Of a stretch of 45,145 nucleotides of DNA, positions 30,913 to 39,115 are shown one piece after another (position 1 is the first letter of the stretch; every line of letters begins with the position of its first letter). The notes below the pieces were generated by a model, which saw only the letters and a list, made by a program, of their open reading frames with translations, did no database searches and was not told the origin of the DNA. Location of the stretch: NCBI GenBank assembly GCA_016296565.1, contig JAEDJB010000004.1:1-45145 (forward strand), written 5' to 3'. The stretch is from Oscillospiraceae bacterium. GTDB lineage: Bacteria > Bacillota > Clostridia > Oscillospirales > Oscillospiraceae. Both the position numbers and the translations under genes were made by a program.

Positions 30913-31578
30913 GTGATTCGAGGGGCAATATTTGACGCGGACGGCACCCTGCTGGACTCCATGGGTATGTGGGATACTGTGGGGGTGCGGTACCTGGCAT
31001 CCCTGGGAATCGAGGCCCAGCCAGGACTCCGGGCCATTCTCTTTCCCATGAGCCTGGCCCAGTGCGCGGTTTACCTGAAGGATGCCTACGGGCTGCCCTT
31101 GTCCCACCGGGAGATTGAGGACGGCATCAACGGGGTGATCCGGGACTTTTACCGCCACCAGGTCAAGGCCAAGCCGGGGGCCAGAGAATTTTTGGAGGGA
31201 CTCCGCCGCCATGGGGTGGGCATCACCCTGGCCACCGCCACGGACCGGTCCGTGATCGTGGAGGGACTGGTCACCGCCGGGCTGCTCCCTCTACTGGACG
31301 AAATTTACACCTGCGGGGAGCTGGGGGTGGACAAGCGCTCCCCGGAGATCTATCACCGGGCCCGGGACCGGATGGGGACCCGCACCGGGGAGACCTGGGT
31401 CTTTGAGGACGCGGTCCACGGGGCCAAAACGGCCTTTCTGGCAGGCTACCGGGTGGCCGGTGTGGCCGACCCCTACAGTGACCAGGAGGCCCTGAAAGCC
31501 GTCAGCCATCTTTACCTCCCCGACCTGACCCAGGTGGACGCGTTCTACCGGCAGGCCATGGAATTTGATAAAGGATAA
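30913..31578 (+). CDS. HAD-superfamily hydrolase (phosphoglycolate phosphatase / beta-phosphoglucomutase type), GTG start
   Basis: A 221-residue HAD subfamily IA phosphohydrolase. The start is taken as GTG at 30913 (giving MIRGAIFDADGTLLDS), eight bases after AAGGGGG. The frame is open further upstream, but that part crosses the promoter. The catalytic loop is Asp8-x-Asp10 in FDADGTLLDS. The cap domain runs from about residue 15 to 90. LATATDRSVI is motif II (Thr), ELGVDKRSPEIYH motif III (Lys), and WVFEDAVHGAKTAFLAGYRVAGVAD motif IV. The small helical cap fits sugar-phosphate or phosphoglycolate substrates; no finer call is possible. Own promoter, and a strong terminator shared with the convergent lysozyme gene. 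Confidence 0.9.
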   Translation: MIRGAIFDADGTLLDSMGMWDTVGVRYLASLGIEAQPGLRAILFPMSLAQCAVYLKDAYGLPLSHREIEDGINGVIRDFYRHQVKAKPGAREFLEGLRRHGVGITLATATDRSVIVEGLVTAGLLPLLDEIYTCGELGVDKRSPEIYHRARDRMGTRTGETWVFEDAVHGAKTAFLAGYRVAGVADPYSDQEALKAVSHLYLPDLTQVDAFYRQAMEFDKG

Positions 31579-31583
31579 CGAAA

Positions 31584-31627
31584 ATCGCCTCCCGGCGCAG
31601 AAACTGCGTCGGGAGGCGATGGCTTTT
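31584..31627 (+). terminator. Bidirectional terminator between HAD phosphatase and SLH-lysozyme genes
   Basis: 17-bp stem ATCGCCTCCCGGCGCAG (31584-31600) / CTGCGTCGGGAGGCGAT (31604-31620) with one wobble pair, AAA loop and TTTTT after; AAAA on the other side. Confidence 0.92.
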
Positions 31628-32982
31628 TATTTCTTGGGGATGAAGTGGATGTTCAGGTCCACGTTTCCGTCGATGCCGGGCACCTGGCCGGTGCCGGAGT
31701 ACTGCCACATGTCGAAGTGGTAGTAGAAGGAGGGGCGGGAGTTATACTGGGCCAGCCAGAGGGGATAGTCCACCAGCTGGTTTAAGTCGAAGTGCAGGTA
31801 GAAGTAGGTCAGGTTGGAGTAGACCATGGACTGGTACCCCGCTGCCTCCACCTCCTCGCAGAAGGCCACGGCGCACTGGGTGAGGACCTTGTCGTCCAGC
31901 CCGTCGGTCCGGGGCTCCAGGCTGCTGTCATAGGGCTCCCAGTCAAAGACGATGGGGTAGGTGATGGGATAGCCCTTCAGGGCGTTCAGGCAGAACCGGG
32001 CCTCCTCGGCGCCCTCCTCCGGGGTGATGGCCTGGGAGAAGAAGTAGACGCCCACCTCAATGTCGTTGGCCAGAGCGCCTTGGATGTTCTTCTGGAAGTA
32101 GGTGTCCATCACCACAGCGCCGGTGCCGTAGCCCCGGTAACCCAGGCGAAGCATGGCAAACTGGACTCCGGCCCCCTTCACGGCCGCCCAGTCGATGTCC
32201 CCCTGATACCGGGAGACGTCGATGCCGATTTTGCAGGTGTACTCGTCGCTGTCGTAGGTGAGGAACCCGTTTTCGTTCACCTGAAAGAGGGAATTGTCAT
32301 AGGTGGACTTGGGCAGTTCCTCCACCACATAGACCTTCTTGCCGCCGAAGTAGAAGTAGTCGCCGGTTTCCTCCGCTGGCGGGTCCGGCGTGGTGGGAGT
32401 CTCCTCTTCCTCCAGCTGTTCAATCCGCCAGATGACGGCGCTGACCTCCGCCCGGGTGATGTTGGCGTTGGGCTTGAACAGAAGTCCGGTTTCGGTCTCG
32501 ACGCCGGTAAACACCCCGTGGTCGTAGAGAATCAGGGCGGACGGGTCGGTGGTGTCCGAGAAGGGGGACTTGCTGCTGGTGCGGGTAAGCCCCAGAGTCC
32601 GGACCGCGATGGACGCGATCTGCAGGCGGGTGATGGGCTGGTCCAAAGTCAGGCTGAGATTGGAGGGGAGAAAGCCCTTTTGACTGGCCAGCCGGTAGTA
32701 GCCGCTGGCCCAGTGGGTGGTGGTGGGGGCCTGCTCCTGATACCCGGCGGCCAGCAGGATCATCTTCAGGGCCTGACCGAAGGTCACCGTTCCCTGGGGG
32801 GAGAAGGTGGTGGAGGTGGTGCCGTTGATTACCTTGGAGTCGTACAGGTCCTTTACATAGGTGTAGTACCAGCTGGTGCCGGGCACATCAGAAAAGGGCA
32901 GGGAGGAGGCCGCCGAGGCGGGGACTGCCAGAGAAAAAGACAAGCAGCACAAAAGGAGCAGGGACAGGAATTTCTGTTTCAT
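31627..32982 (-). CDS. Secreted SLH-domain protein with C-terminal GH25 lysozyme domain
   Basis: A 451-residue exported cell-wall enzyme. The start is ATG at 32982 (MKQKFLSLLLLCCLSF), giving a signal peptide with a likely cut after PASA (about residue 24). Three S-layer-homology repeats cover about residues 28-190 (FSDVPGTSWYYTYVKDLYD; the HWASGYYRLASQKGF region; the DPSALILYDHGVF ... ITRAEVSAVIWRI region). A Glu/Pro/Thr-rich linker follows to about 207. The GH25 muramidase domain is residues 250-451, with Asp255 in GIDVSRYQG and the Asp347-Trp-Glu349 pair in VFDWEPYD. SLH repeats bind pyruvylated wall polymers and so would hold the enzyme at the surface. It is the last gene of a three-gene minus-strand operon; role likely wall turnover. 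Confidence 0.92.
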   Translation of the reverse strand: MKQKFLSLLLLCCLSFSLAVPASAASSLPFSDVPGTSWYYTYVKDLYDSKVINGTTSTTFSPQGTVTFGQALKMILLAAGYQEQAPTTTHWASGYYRLASQKGFLPSNLSLTLDQPITRLQIASIAVRTLGLTRTSSKSPFSDTTDPSALILYDHGVFTGVETETGLLFKPNANITRAEVSAVIWRIEQLEEEETPTTPDPPAEETGDYFYFGGKKVYVVEELPKSTYDNSLFQVNENGFLTYDSDEYTCKIGIDVSRYQGDIDWAAVKGAGVQFAMLRLGYRGYGTGAVVMDTYFQKNIQGALANDIEVGVYFFSQAITPEEGAEEARFCLNALKGYPITYPIVFDWEPYDSSLEPRTDGLDDKVLTQCAVAFCEEVEAAGYQSMVYSNLTYFYLHFDLNQLVDYPLWLAQYNSRPSFYYHFDMWQYSGTGQVPGIDGNVDLNIHFIPKK

Positions 32983-33005
32983 GGGGAAAAGTACCTCGTT
33001 TGATT

Positions 33006-33551
33006 TTATAAGTGGGAGGAGAAAAGCTTGGGCCGCAGCCGGTAAACGTACAGGTCGCTGACCCGGGCCAGAAGCAGGTCGTAGACAAAGAAGGTTACGT
33101 TGCCCAGGACCAGGGTGCCCATCAGCAGAGGCAGGGTGTACCCGGCGGCCTCGGCCTGCAGGTCCGGGGAGATGAACACAAAGAGAAGCAGGGCGTACAC
33201 CAGGCAGATGGCCAGGTTGAAGATCACCAGCTTCAGAAGGATCCGCAGCGGCCGCTGGCGGAGATGCTGGAGCTTGGGCCGCAGGATGGGGTACCACCCC
33301 AGCAGCAGGGCAAAGAGCAGGGCGGCTTCCTTGTCCGGGGTGAGCAGCAGGCTCAGGATGGACACGGCGGCGTAGAGCAGCCCGCCGGTGGAAGCGCCGA
33401 ACTCCCAGATCACCGGAATGGAGATCACCCCCGCCAGGGCGGGGCAGGCATAGGTAGACAGGGGGATCATGGTGCCGAGAAGCATCACCACGATCATCAT
33501 GGCGGCCAGGACCCCACACAGGGCCACCCGGCGGCTGGTTTGCTTACGCAT
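33006..33551 (-). CDS. Small integral membrane protein, ECF S-component-like
   Basis: A 181-residue membrane protein with about five or six hydrophobic segments. The opening RRVALCGVLAAMMIVVMLLG, then a short P-L-S-Y-A-C-P loop and GVISIPVIWEFG, resembles the first helices of energy-coupling-factor substrate-binding (S) components and of related uncharacterised clostridial membrane proteins. No clear substrate motif and no EcfA/T genes are present nearby. The start is ATG at 33551, with GGAGGTG 10 bases upstream; an in-frame GTG at 33563 overlaps that SD and is rejected. It lies 24 bp after the AI-2E-family gene and 23 bp before the SLH-lysozyme gene, so the three form one operon, perhaps linked to the cell envelope. 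Confidence 0.6.
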   Translation of the reverse strand: MRKQTSRRVALCGVLAAMMIVVMLLGTMIPLSTYACPALAGVISIPVIWEFGASTGGLLYAAVSILSLLLTPDKEAALLFALLLGWYPILRPKLQHLRQRPLRILLKLVIFNLAICLVYALLLFVFISPDLQAEAAGYTLPLLMGTLVLGNVTFFVYDLLLARVSDLYVYRLRPKLFSSHL

Positions 33552-33575
33552 GGAAAGACGCACCTCCGTGACAGA

Positions 33576-34928
33576 TTACGCGGGATCGTCCGGGGAGTCC
33601 TCGTGGTCTTGGGGGTCCTCCTGGGGCGGGATGGATTTTTTCCGCAGGGTGGGGTGGGCCAGCCACTGGCGCAGCTGGGCCAGAAGGCTGTCCTCTCCGC
33701 GGATCAGGGGGCGGAAGTTGATGACCTGGGGATCGGCGTAGCTGACGGTGCCGTTGTCGTCGATCCCCATGATATGGATGTACTCCGTGGTGGCCACCGG
33801 CAGATTTTTTTTGCGGAGACGGGCATTGATAAACTCCCGGAGCAAATAATAGAAGGAAGCGAAGAGGGGCACGCCCAGAAGCATTCCCCAGAAGCCCATC
33901 AGGTGGTTAAAGAGCAGCAGGGCAAAGAGGACCCAGAAGGCGGACAGGCCCGTGGAGTCGCCCAGGATTTTGGGGCCGATGATGTTGCCGTCCACCTGCT
34001 GGAGAATGATGATGAAGATGATAAACACCAGGCACTTGCCCGGGTCGGTGAGCAGCAGCAGCAAGGCGCTGGGAATGGCGCCGAAGAAGGGGCCGAAGAC
34101 GGGGATGATGTTGGTGATGCCCACGGTGACGCTGATGAGCATGGTGTAGGGCATGTTCAGGATGGACAGGACGATGCTGCAGAGGATACCGATAATCAAA
34201 GAGTCCAGAAGCTTGCCGGAGACAAAGCCGCTGAAAATCTGGTTGATGGCCCGCAGGTGCCGGAGAATCCTGTCGCAGGTGCTGCGTTTCTTCACTACGG
34301 CGAAGAGAAGCTTTTTGCCCTGGCCCACGAACTGGTCCCGGCTCATGAGCAGGTAGACCATGACGATGATGCCGATGGCGAAGTTCAGCAGGCTTCTGGC
34401 CACGTCCACCATGCGGGTGACCAGATCCATAAGGGTGGAGAGGGGATCGTCCTGCAGCCAGTTGGTAAAGGCGGTGGTGATCCGGTTGGAGATGTCGGTC
34501 AGCATCCCGGCGTCCTGCCCGTGGGACTCCAGAAAGGAGGAGAGCTGGTCGAAGGAGCGCTGGATCATGGCGGGCAGGTTTCGGATCAGCTCCGGCAGGT
34601 TCTGCAGCAGCTCGGGCACGATGACGGCGATGAACAGGGCCAGCACCGCCAGCAGAACCAGGGTGGAGAAGGCGGTGGACAGCCCCCGGGCCGTCTTTTT
34701 CTTTACGTTGTGGTAGAGAAGATACTGCTCGGCAAACCGGGTGAGGGGGTAGAGCAGATAGGCCATGACCGCCCCCAGCAGAATGGCCCGCAGGGAGCTG
34801 AGAATACCCCGCAGCCCCGCGGCCAGCGAGCCCAGGTTGAGCATGATCTTGCACACAAGGAAGATCACCACGATTCCCAGGAGGAGCAGCCCGCCGTAGA
34901 GCAGGATCTTTTTAATGGGAAGTTTCAA
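33576..34928 (-). CDS. AI-2E transporter / PerM-YtvI family membrane protein, TTG start
   Basis: A 450-residue membrane protein. The start is TTG at 34928 (giving MKLPIKKILLYGG), five bases after AAGGAGG; an apparent TTG six codons earlier lies inside that SD and cannot be used. About eight helices: two near the N-terminus, a soluble amphipathic region (about 100-190), then the family core with GKLLDSLIIGILCSIVLSIL, ITNIIPVFGPFFGAIPSALL and QQVDGNIIGPKILG. These are the signature segments of the family once called AI-2 exporters; members act as general exporters or Na+/H+ antiporters. A hydrophilic C-terminal tail of about 70 residues ends in acidic repeats. First gene of the operon. Confidence 0.9.
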   Translation of the reverse strand: MKLPIKKILLYGGLLLLGIVVIFLVCKIMLNLGSLAAGLRGILSSLRAILLGAVMAYLLYPLTRFAEQYLLYHNVKKKTARGLSTAFSTLVLLAVLALFIAVIVPELLQNLPELIRNLPAMIQRSFDQLSSFLESHGQDAGMLTDISNRITTAFTNWLQDDPLSTLMDLVTRMVDVARSLLNFAIGIIVMVYLLMSRDQFVGQGKKLLFAVVKKRSTCDRILRHLRAINQIFSGFVSGKLLDSLIIGILCSIVLSILNMPYTMLISVTVGITNIIPVFGPFFGAIPSALLLLLTDPGKCLVFIIFIIILQQVDGNIIGPKILGDSTGLSAFWVLFALLLFNHLMGFWGMLLGVPLFASFYYLLREFINARLRKKNLPVATTEYIHIMGIDDNGTVSYADPQVINFRPLIRGEDSLLAQLRQWLAHPTLRKKSIPPQEDPQDHEDSPDDPA

Positions 34929-35004
34929 AGTCGCCCTCCTTTCCAAGAGACGCGATTCCCCGGGAAACCGGGAAAAGGATTGTAAATTTTATCCTGTGTC
35001 ACAT

Positions 35005-35033
35005 AGTATAACAAAGCCAGCTCTTCCACGCAA
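35005..35033 (-). promoter_or_regulatory. Promoter of the AI-2E-family / membrane / SLH-lysozyme operon
   Basis: Minus strand TTGCGT (35033-35028), 17-bp spacer and TATACT (35010-35005), about 75 bp before the TTG start. Confidence 0.65.
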
Positions 35034-35116
35034 GGGAGCGGACGCGATTGAGAGAAATTCCCTGAGAGGAAGGCGGAAATCGGGGGAAACGGCCCGGCTT
35101 TCCGGAAAAATGATGG

Positions 35117-35145
35117 TTGTCCAATTTGTATACTTATGATACAAT
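35117..35145 (+). promoter_or_regulatory. Promoter of the nfeD-SPFH operon
   Basis: TTGTCC (35117-35122), 17-bp spacer and TACAAT (35140-35145). It is divergent from the preceding promoter in the same 284-bp intergenic region. Confidence 0.75.
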
Positions 35146-35212
35146 AAAATCATCAAGGAAGCAAGAAAAGGAAACCAAGAAACGCCTGTGAGTAAGGAAG
35201 GAGGATGGGGTT

Positions 35213-35665
35213 TTGAACGAGCCGATGTTGTGGTTGGTGCTGCTGATCGCCTTTGCCGGGATCGAAGGGCTTACGGCGGGTCTGGTCTCCATCTGGTTCT
35301 GTCTGGGCAGCCTTGCGGCGCTGTTTGCCGCCTGGCTGGGAGGCAGCCTGATGGTGCAGATTGCTCTGTTTGCCATCGTCTCAGTGATTGCCATGGCCGT
35401 GATCCGGCCCCTGGCTCGGAAGTGGATTCAGCCCAAGCAGGCAAAGACCAACGCAGACCGTATTCTGGAGGAAGAGGGCATGGTCACCGAGACCATCGAC
35501 AACCTGAAGGCCTCCGGGCAGATCAAGGTCGGCGGCGCGATCTGGACCGCGCGGTCGGCGACGGGGGACGTGATCCCCCAGGGAACCCTGGTCCAGGTGG
35601 ACAGAATCGAAGGTGTAAAGGCAATCGTTACCGTATTGCAGAAAGGAAATGGTACAGCTGAATGA
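35213..35665 (+). CDS. NfeD-like membrane protein, TTG start
   Basis: A 150-residue short NfeD-type protein. The start is TTG at 35213, following AGGAGG. Two or three transmembrane segments lie in residues 5-65 (PMLWLVLLIAFAGIEGLTAG ... SLMVQIALFAIVSVIAMAVI), then a C-terminal OB-fold domain of about 70 residues (EEGMVTETIDNLKASGQIKVGGAIWTARSA ... IPQGTLVQVDRIEG). Short NfeD proteins are almost always encoded beside an SPFH/stomatin partner and help build functional membrane microdomains. That partner starts within the stop codon here (ATGA overlap), so the two are translationally coupled. No serine protease domain is present. Confidence 0.9.
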   Translation: MNEPMLWLVLLIAFAGIEGLTAGLVSIWFCLGSLAALFAAWLGGSLMVQIALFAIVSVIAMAVIRPLARKWIQPKQAKTNADRILEEEGMVTETIDNLKASGQIKVGGAIWTARSATGDVIPQGTLVQVDRIEGVKAIVTVLQKGNGTAE

Positions 35666-36600
35666 AACTCCCTCTGATTATCCTGATCGTTGTCATCCTG
35701 GTGATCCTGGCCCGGTGCATCCGGGTGGTCCAGCAGTCCAAGGCCTACGTCATTGAGCGTCTGGGCGCCTTCCACAGCGTGTGGGGGGTGGGCCTGCACG
35801 TGAAGCTCCCCTTCATTGACCGGGTGCTGAAGGTGGTCTCCCTGAAGGAGCAGGTGGCGGACTTCCCGCCCCAGCCCGTCATCACCAAAGATAACGTGAC
35901 CATGCAGATCGACACCGTTCTCTATTTCCAGATTACCGACCCCAAGCTCTACGCCTACGGCGTGGAAAACCCCATGAACGCCATTGAAAACCTCACCGCC
36001 ACCACCCTGCGGAACATCATCGGCGAGCTGGAGCTGGACCAGTCCCTCACCTCCCGTGATATCATCAACGCCCGGATGCGCAGCATCCTGGACGAGGCCA
36101 CCGACCCCTGGGGCATCAAGGTCAACCGGGTGGAGCTGAAGAACATCCTGCCCCCCAAGGACATCCAGAACGCCATGGAGAAGCAGATGCGGGCCGAGCG
36201 GGAACGCCGGGAATCCATCCTCCAGGCGGAAGGCCAGAAGCAGAGCCAGATCCTGGTGGCAGAAGGCGAGAAGGAGTCCCGGATTCTCCGGGCAGACGCT
36301 GAGAAGCAGGCCCGGATCATGGCCGCCGAGGCCGAGGCCGCAGCCATCCTGAAGGTGAACCAGGCCATGGCCGACTCCCTGAAGCTGCTGAACGAGGCCT
36401 CCCCCAACGACCAGGTCATCAAGCTCAAGTCCCTGGAGGCCTTCCAGTCCGCCGCCAACGGCAAGGCCACCAAGATCATCATCCCCTCGGAGATCCAGGG
36501 CCTGGCCGGTCTGGCCGCCGGCGTGGTGGAGACCGTCAAAAAGCCCGAAACCGGCAAAGCCCCCGCAGCTGCCTCCCCCACAGAGCCTCCCAAAGCATAA
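35662..36600 (+). CDS. SPFH/band 7 (stomatin-like) protein
   Basis: A 312-residue membrane-anchored SPFH protein. The N-terminal helix (residues 2-16) is followed by the SPFH domain (about 20-180: QQSKAYVIERLGAFHSVWGVGLHVKLPF, FPPQPVITKDNVTMQIDTVLYFQI, TLRNIIGELELDQSLTSRDIIN, DPWGIKVNRVELKNI). A long Ala/Glu/Arg-rich coiled coil follows (about 175-235), then a Pro/Ala-rich tail. It is close to QmcA/YbbK-type stomatins. It is coupled to the NfeD gene by a 4-base overlap; the pair probably forms a ring or cage in the membrane that organises or protects other membrane proteins. A hairpin follows the stop. Confidence 0.94.
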   Translation: MKLPLIILIVVILVILARCIRVVQQSKAYVIERLGAFHSVWGVGLHVKLPFIDRVLKVVSLKEQVADFPPQPVITKDNVTMQIDTVLYFQITDPKLYAYGVENPMNAIENLTATTLRNIIGELELDQSLTSRDIINARMRSILDEATDPWGIKVNRVELKNILPPKDIQNAMEKQMRAERERRESILQAEGQKQSQILVAEGEKESRILRADAEKQARIMAAEAEAAAILKVNQAMADSLKLLNEASPNDQVIKLKSLEAFQSAANGKATKIIIPSEIQGLAGLAAGVVETVKKPETGKAPAAASPTEPPKA

Positions 36601-36625
36601 GCGGAAAACCATAAAGACCCATAAT

Positions 36626-36664
36626 CAAGCCCCCGTCCGGTACACAAAACCGGACGGGGGCTTG
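36626..36664 (+). terminator. Bidirectional hairpin between SPFH and MBL genes
   Basis: Perfect 16-bp stem CAAGCCCCCGTCCGGT (36626-36641) / ACCGGACGGGGGCTTG (36649-36664). The T-run is weak (TTGTTG), but the position between convergent genes supports a terminator. Confidence 0.7.
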
Positions 36665-36682
36665 TTGCGTTGTCTTTCTTTT

Positions 36683-37498
36683 TCAGAACTCCATCTCCAG
36701 CCCGACCTCCATCTGCCGGACCCGGTCCCCCAGGGTCTCCCGCAGAATCTCAAAAGCGTCCTGCCCGGTGCAGTGGCCGGTGACCACGTGCTCCACCCCG
36801 GTCTCCTCCAGCCGGCGGGCGAAGGCACGCACCTGGTCAGCAGGCATTGCAAACAGGTGGAAGCCGCCCACAATGGCGTGGACCTTTCGGCCGGGGAACG
36901 CCTCCTGGGCCTCCTGAATGACCACGTCCGCACCGGCGTGGCAGCAGCTGTTGAAGATCACCAGCCCCTGGTCGGTGTCGAAAATCAGGCTCTGCTCATG
37001 GCGGAAGTCGTCGTACATGAACTGGTCGGCAATTTTCAGAAACTGCTGGTGCATCTGGCCGCAGTAGTCCAGCTCCGGGGTGGTGTGGCCCAGCAGGTAC
37101 ACGCCGGGGGCCAGCTGGGTCTTGTCCCCGGTGCGGCGGAGCCGGGTCTGGTAGGTTTCCAGAAGGCCCTTTTTGATCCCGATGTATTCCAGAAAATCGT
37201 CCTTGCAGCCGTAGCAGTTTTCCCCGCTGGGCTCCCGCAGGTAGAAGGGCGCATCGGCGTTCTCCTGGAAGAAGGCATCCATGCCGTCGGCGTGGTCGTG
37301 GTGGGCGTGGGAGAGAATCCCGCAGTCCACCTGGGACAGGTCGATGCCCAGGACCCTGGCGTTTTCCACAAACTCCGGTCCGGCCCCGGCGTCCAGCAGG
37401 TACCGGCGGCCCTGGTACTCAATGTAAATAGACAGCCCCCACTGGGCAGTGAGAGCGGGATTGTTGGAAATGTTGTCCATGAGGACGACAGCGCGCAT
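36683..37498 (-). CDS. MBL-fold metallohydrolase (COG1237 / dihydropteroate-synthase-like type)
   Basis: A 271-residue metallo-beta-lactamase-fold protein. The start is ATG at 37498 (MRAVVLMDNISNNPAL). The metal motif is His64-x-His66-x-Asp68-His69 in LSHAHHDHADG. Further metal residues are expected in FNSCCHAG, GGFHL and VTGHCTG. The opening VLMDNISNNPALTAQWGLSIYIEYQ is typical of the group annotated as 7,8-dihydropterin-6-yl-methyl-4-(beta-D-ribofuranosyl)aminobenzene 5'-phosphate synthases, named from an archaeal member. The bacterial members have no proven function. It stands alone between the SPFH gene and the spoIIIA operon. The SD GAAAGGGTGG is moderate. Confidence 0.87.
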   Translation of the reverse strand: MRAVVLMDNISNNPALTAQWGLSIYIEYQGRRYLLDAGAGPEFVENARVLGIDLSQVDCGILSHAHHDHADGMDAFFQENADAPFYLREPSGENCYGCKDDFLEYIGIKKGLLETYQTRLRRTGDKTQLAPGVYLLGHTTPELDYCGQMHQQFLKIADQFMYDDFRHEQSLIFDTDQGLVIFNSCCHAGADVVIQEAQEAFPGRKVHAIVGGFHLFAMPADQVRAFARRLEETGVEHVVTGHCTGQDAFEILRETLGDRVRQMEVGLEMEF

Positions 37499-37570
37499 GG
37501 CAAACCACCCTTTCTTTTTTCTCTTATAAACCACTCCTATTATAAAGCCCCCTGATTTCTTTGGCAAGAG

Positions 37571-37600
37571 GCATACTCCCGGGACAACCTCTCATAGGAT
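37571..37600 (+). promoter_or_regulatory. Putative sigma-E promoter of the spoIIIA operon
   Basis: GCATACT (37571-37577), 15-bp spacer and CATAGGAT (37593-37600) fit the mother-cell sigma-E pattern (-35 ATA-rich, -10 CATAnnnT) and sit 22 bp before spoIIIAA. No sigma-A promoter is visible here. spoIIIA is a known sigma-E operon. Confidence 0.55.
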
Positions 37601-37622
37601 AGGGAGGAAAGGAGGGGATGGG

Positions 37623-38516
37623 ATGACAACCTTTGACCATGTGCTTCCCCGGTTTCTCCGGGAGGAGCTGGCGAAGGGCGGGGACCAGGCACGGGGCCCC
37701 CTGGAGGAGCTGCGCCTGCGGGAGGGCTTCCCCCTGCGGGCGGTAAGCGGCGGGGAGGAGTGGACGTGCCCTGCCTGGCAGGCCCGGCCCTTAACCCAGG
37801 AGAATCTCCAGCGGGTGCTGGAGACGGCGGGACAGGGCTCAGTCCACACCATCCTGGACCAATTGCGCCGGGGCTATGTCACCGCCGCCGGTGGGGTGCG
37901 CATCGGCGTCTGCGGGGAGGGGGCGGTTCAGGACGGGCAGCTCCAGTCCTTCCGGCGGGTGACCTCCTTGGCCATCCGCCTGCCCCGAGCGGTGCCGGGG
38001 GTGGCCCGGCCGTTAATCCCCCAGCTGTTGGAGGGCGGACGGCTGGCCAGCACCCTGATTCTCTCTCCCCCGGGGCTGGGCAAGACCACCCTGCTCCGGG
38101 ATTTGATCCGCTGCATCTCCTCGGGGGACGGGCTGCCGCCCCTGCGGGTGGGGGTAGCGGACGAGCGGGGAGAGCTGGGCGCGGGAAACCTGCGCTACGA
38201 CCTGGGTCCCCAAACCGACGTGCTGGAAAACTGCCCCAAGGCCCAGGGGATGATGATGCTCCTGCGGGCCATGCGCCCCCAGGTTCTGGCCGCCGACGAG
38301 ATCACCGACCCGGCGGACCTTCTGGCCGTTACCCAGGCGGCGGGGTGCGGGGTCACCCTGCTGGCTACCGCCCACGGGTCCAGCTGGGAGGAGCTTTTTC
38401 TGCGCCCCTTGTACCAGGACCTGCTGGCCCAGGGAATCTTCCGCCGACTGGTGTGGATTCAGTGGAGAGGCGGCAAGCGGGTCTACCAGGTCACCGACGG
38501 GGAGGGGAAGCCATGA
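37623..38516 (+). CDS. spoIIIAA: Stage III sporulation protein AA (ATPase)
   Basis: Cytoplasmic ATPase of the SpoIIIA-SpoIIQ channel that links mother cell and forespore; it resembles the ATPases of type II/IV secretion systems. 297 residues. Walker A is SPPGLGKTT (148-156), preceded by LASTLIL. GVADERGELG and QVLAADEITDPAD provide the Walker B / acidic residues. The N-terminal 120 residues include GGVRIGVCGEG. The start is ATG at 37623, with AAAGGAGGGG upstream. It is the first gene of the eight-gene operon, and its stop overlaps the spoIIIAB start (ATGA). It proves the organism carries endospore genes. Confidence 0.97.
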   Translation: MTTFDHVLPRFLREELAKGGDQARGPLEELRLREGFPLRAVSGGEEWTCPAWQARPLTQENLQRVLETAGQGSVHTILDQLRRGYVTAAGGVRIGVCGEGAVQDGQLQSFRRVTSLAIRLPRAVPGVARPLIPQLLEGGRLASTLILSPPGLGKTTLLRDLIRCISSGDGLPPLRVGVADERGELGAGNLRYDLGPQTDVLENCPKAQGMMMLLRAMRPQVLAADEITDPADLLAVTQAAGCGVTLLATAHGSSWEELFLRPLYQDLLAQGIFRRLVWIQWRGGKRVYQVTDGEGKP

Positions 38517-39025
38517 GAGCGGAGCTTATGGGCAAGCTCCTGCTGCTCCTGGGGTGCGCCAGTCTGGGGATTTTGCGGGGGCTGGAGCTGAAAAAGCGCA
38601 CAGCCTGCCTGTGGGCCTTCCGCCGGGCTCTGTCCCTGCTGACCCGGGAGCTGTCCTTTTCTCTGCGCCCCCTGACAGATCTGCTGGACCAGGCGGCCGG
38701 GGAGACGCCCGGCCCTGCCGGGACTTTTTTTACCGCCTGCCGGAAGGGGTTCCTCGCTGGGGGCGGGGAGAGCTGGGCGGACAGCTGGCAGCAGGCTCTG
38801 GCGGAGACCCCGCTGCCCCTGACGGAACCGGACAAGCAGGTGCTCGCTCAGGTGGGGGACGTGCTGGGCCGGTACGACGGGGAGAGCCAGCGCCGGGCCC
38901 TGGAGGGCCTGGGGGAGGCTTTGGACGACTGTTTGGAGCAATCCCGCCAGGAGGAGAAGCGGCTCTTTCGGGTGTATGTGGCCCTGGGGGTCACCGGGGG
39001 GCTCTTCTGCCTGATTCTCCTTTAG
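38513..39025 (+). CDS. spoIIIAB: Stage III sporulation protein AB
   Basis: A 170-residue membrane protein of the mother-cell side of the SpoIIIA complex, distantly related to type II secretion GspF. The start is ATG at 38513, overlapping the spoIIIAA stop. An N-terminal hydrophobic segment (GKLLLLLGCASLGILRGLEL) precedes RRALSLLTRELSFSLRPLTDLL, which is typical of the family. A second helix lies at the very C-terminus (VYVALGVTGGLFCLILL). The same frame is open far upstream (from 37760), but that part is a shadow of spoIIIAA. It is followed by a 90-bp gap before spoIIIAC. Confidence 0.95.
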   Translation: MRAELMGKLLLLLGCASLGILRGLELKKRTACLWAFRRALSLLTRELSFSLRPLTDLLDQAAGETPGPAGTFFTACRKGFLAGGGESWADSWQQALAETPLPLTEPDKQVLAQVGDVLGRYDGESQRRALEGLGEALDDCLEQSRQEEKRLFRVYVALGVTGGLFCLILL

Positions 39026-39115
39026 AAATGCAGGCATAGCCCGCCCGCCGGCGGCATAAAGTGTGAGGAACGGAAGAAGCGGGGACGAGCCGTTTCCGCT
39101 GAAGGAGGCTGTGGC

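Noticed and set aside
33012..34985. 657-codon plus-strand frame across the AI-2E-family gene
   Set aside because: Shadow frame; the translation is Gln/Gly/His-rich and the opposite strand holds clear family motifs.
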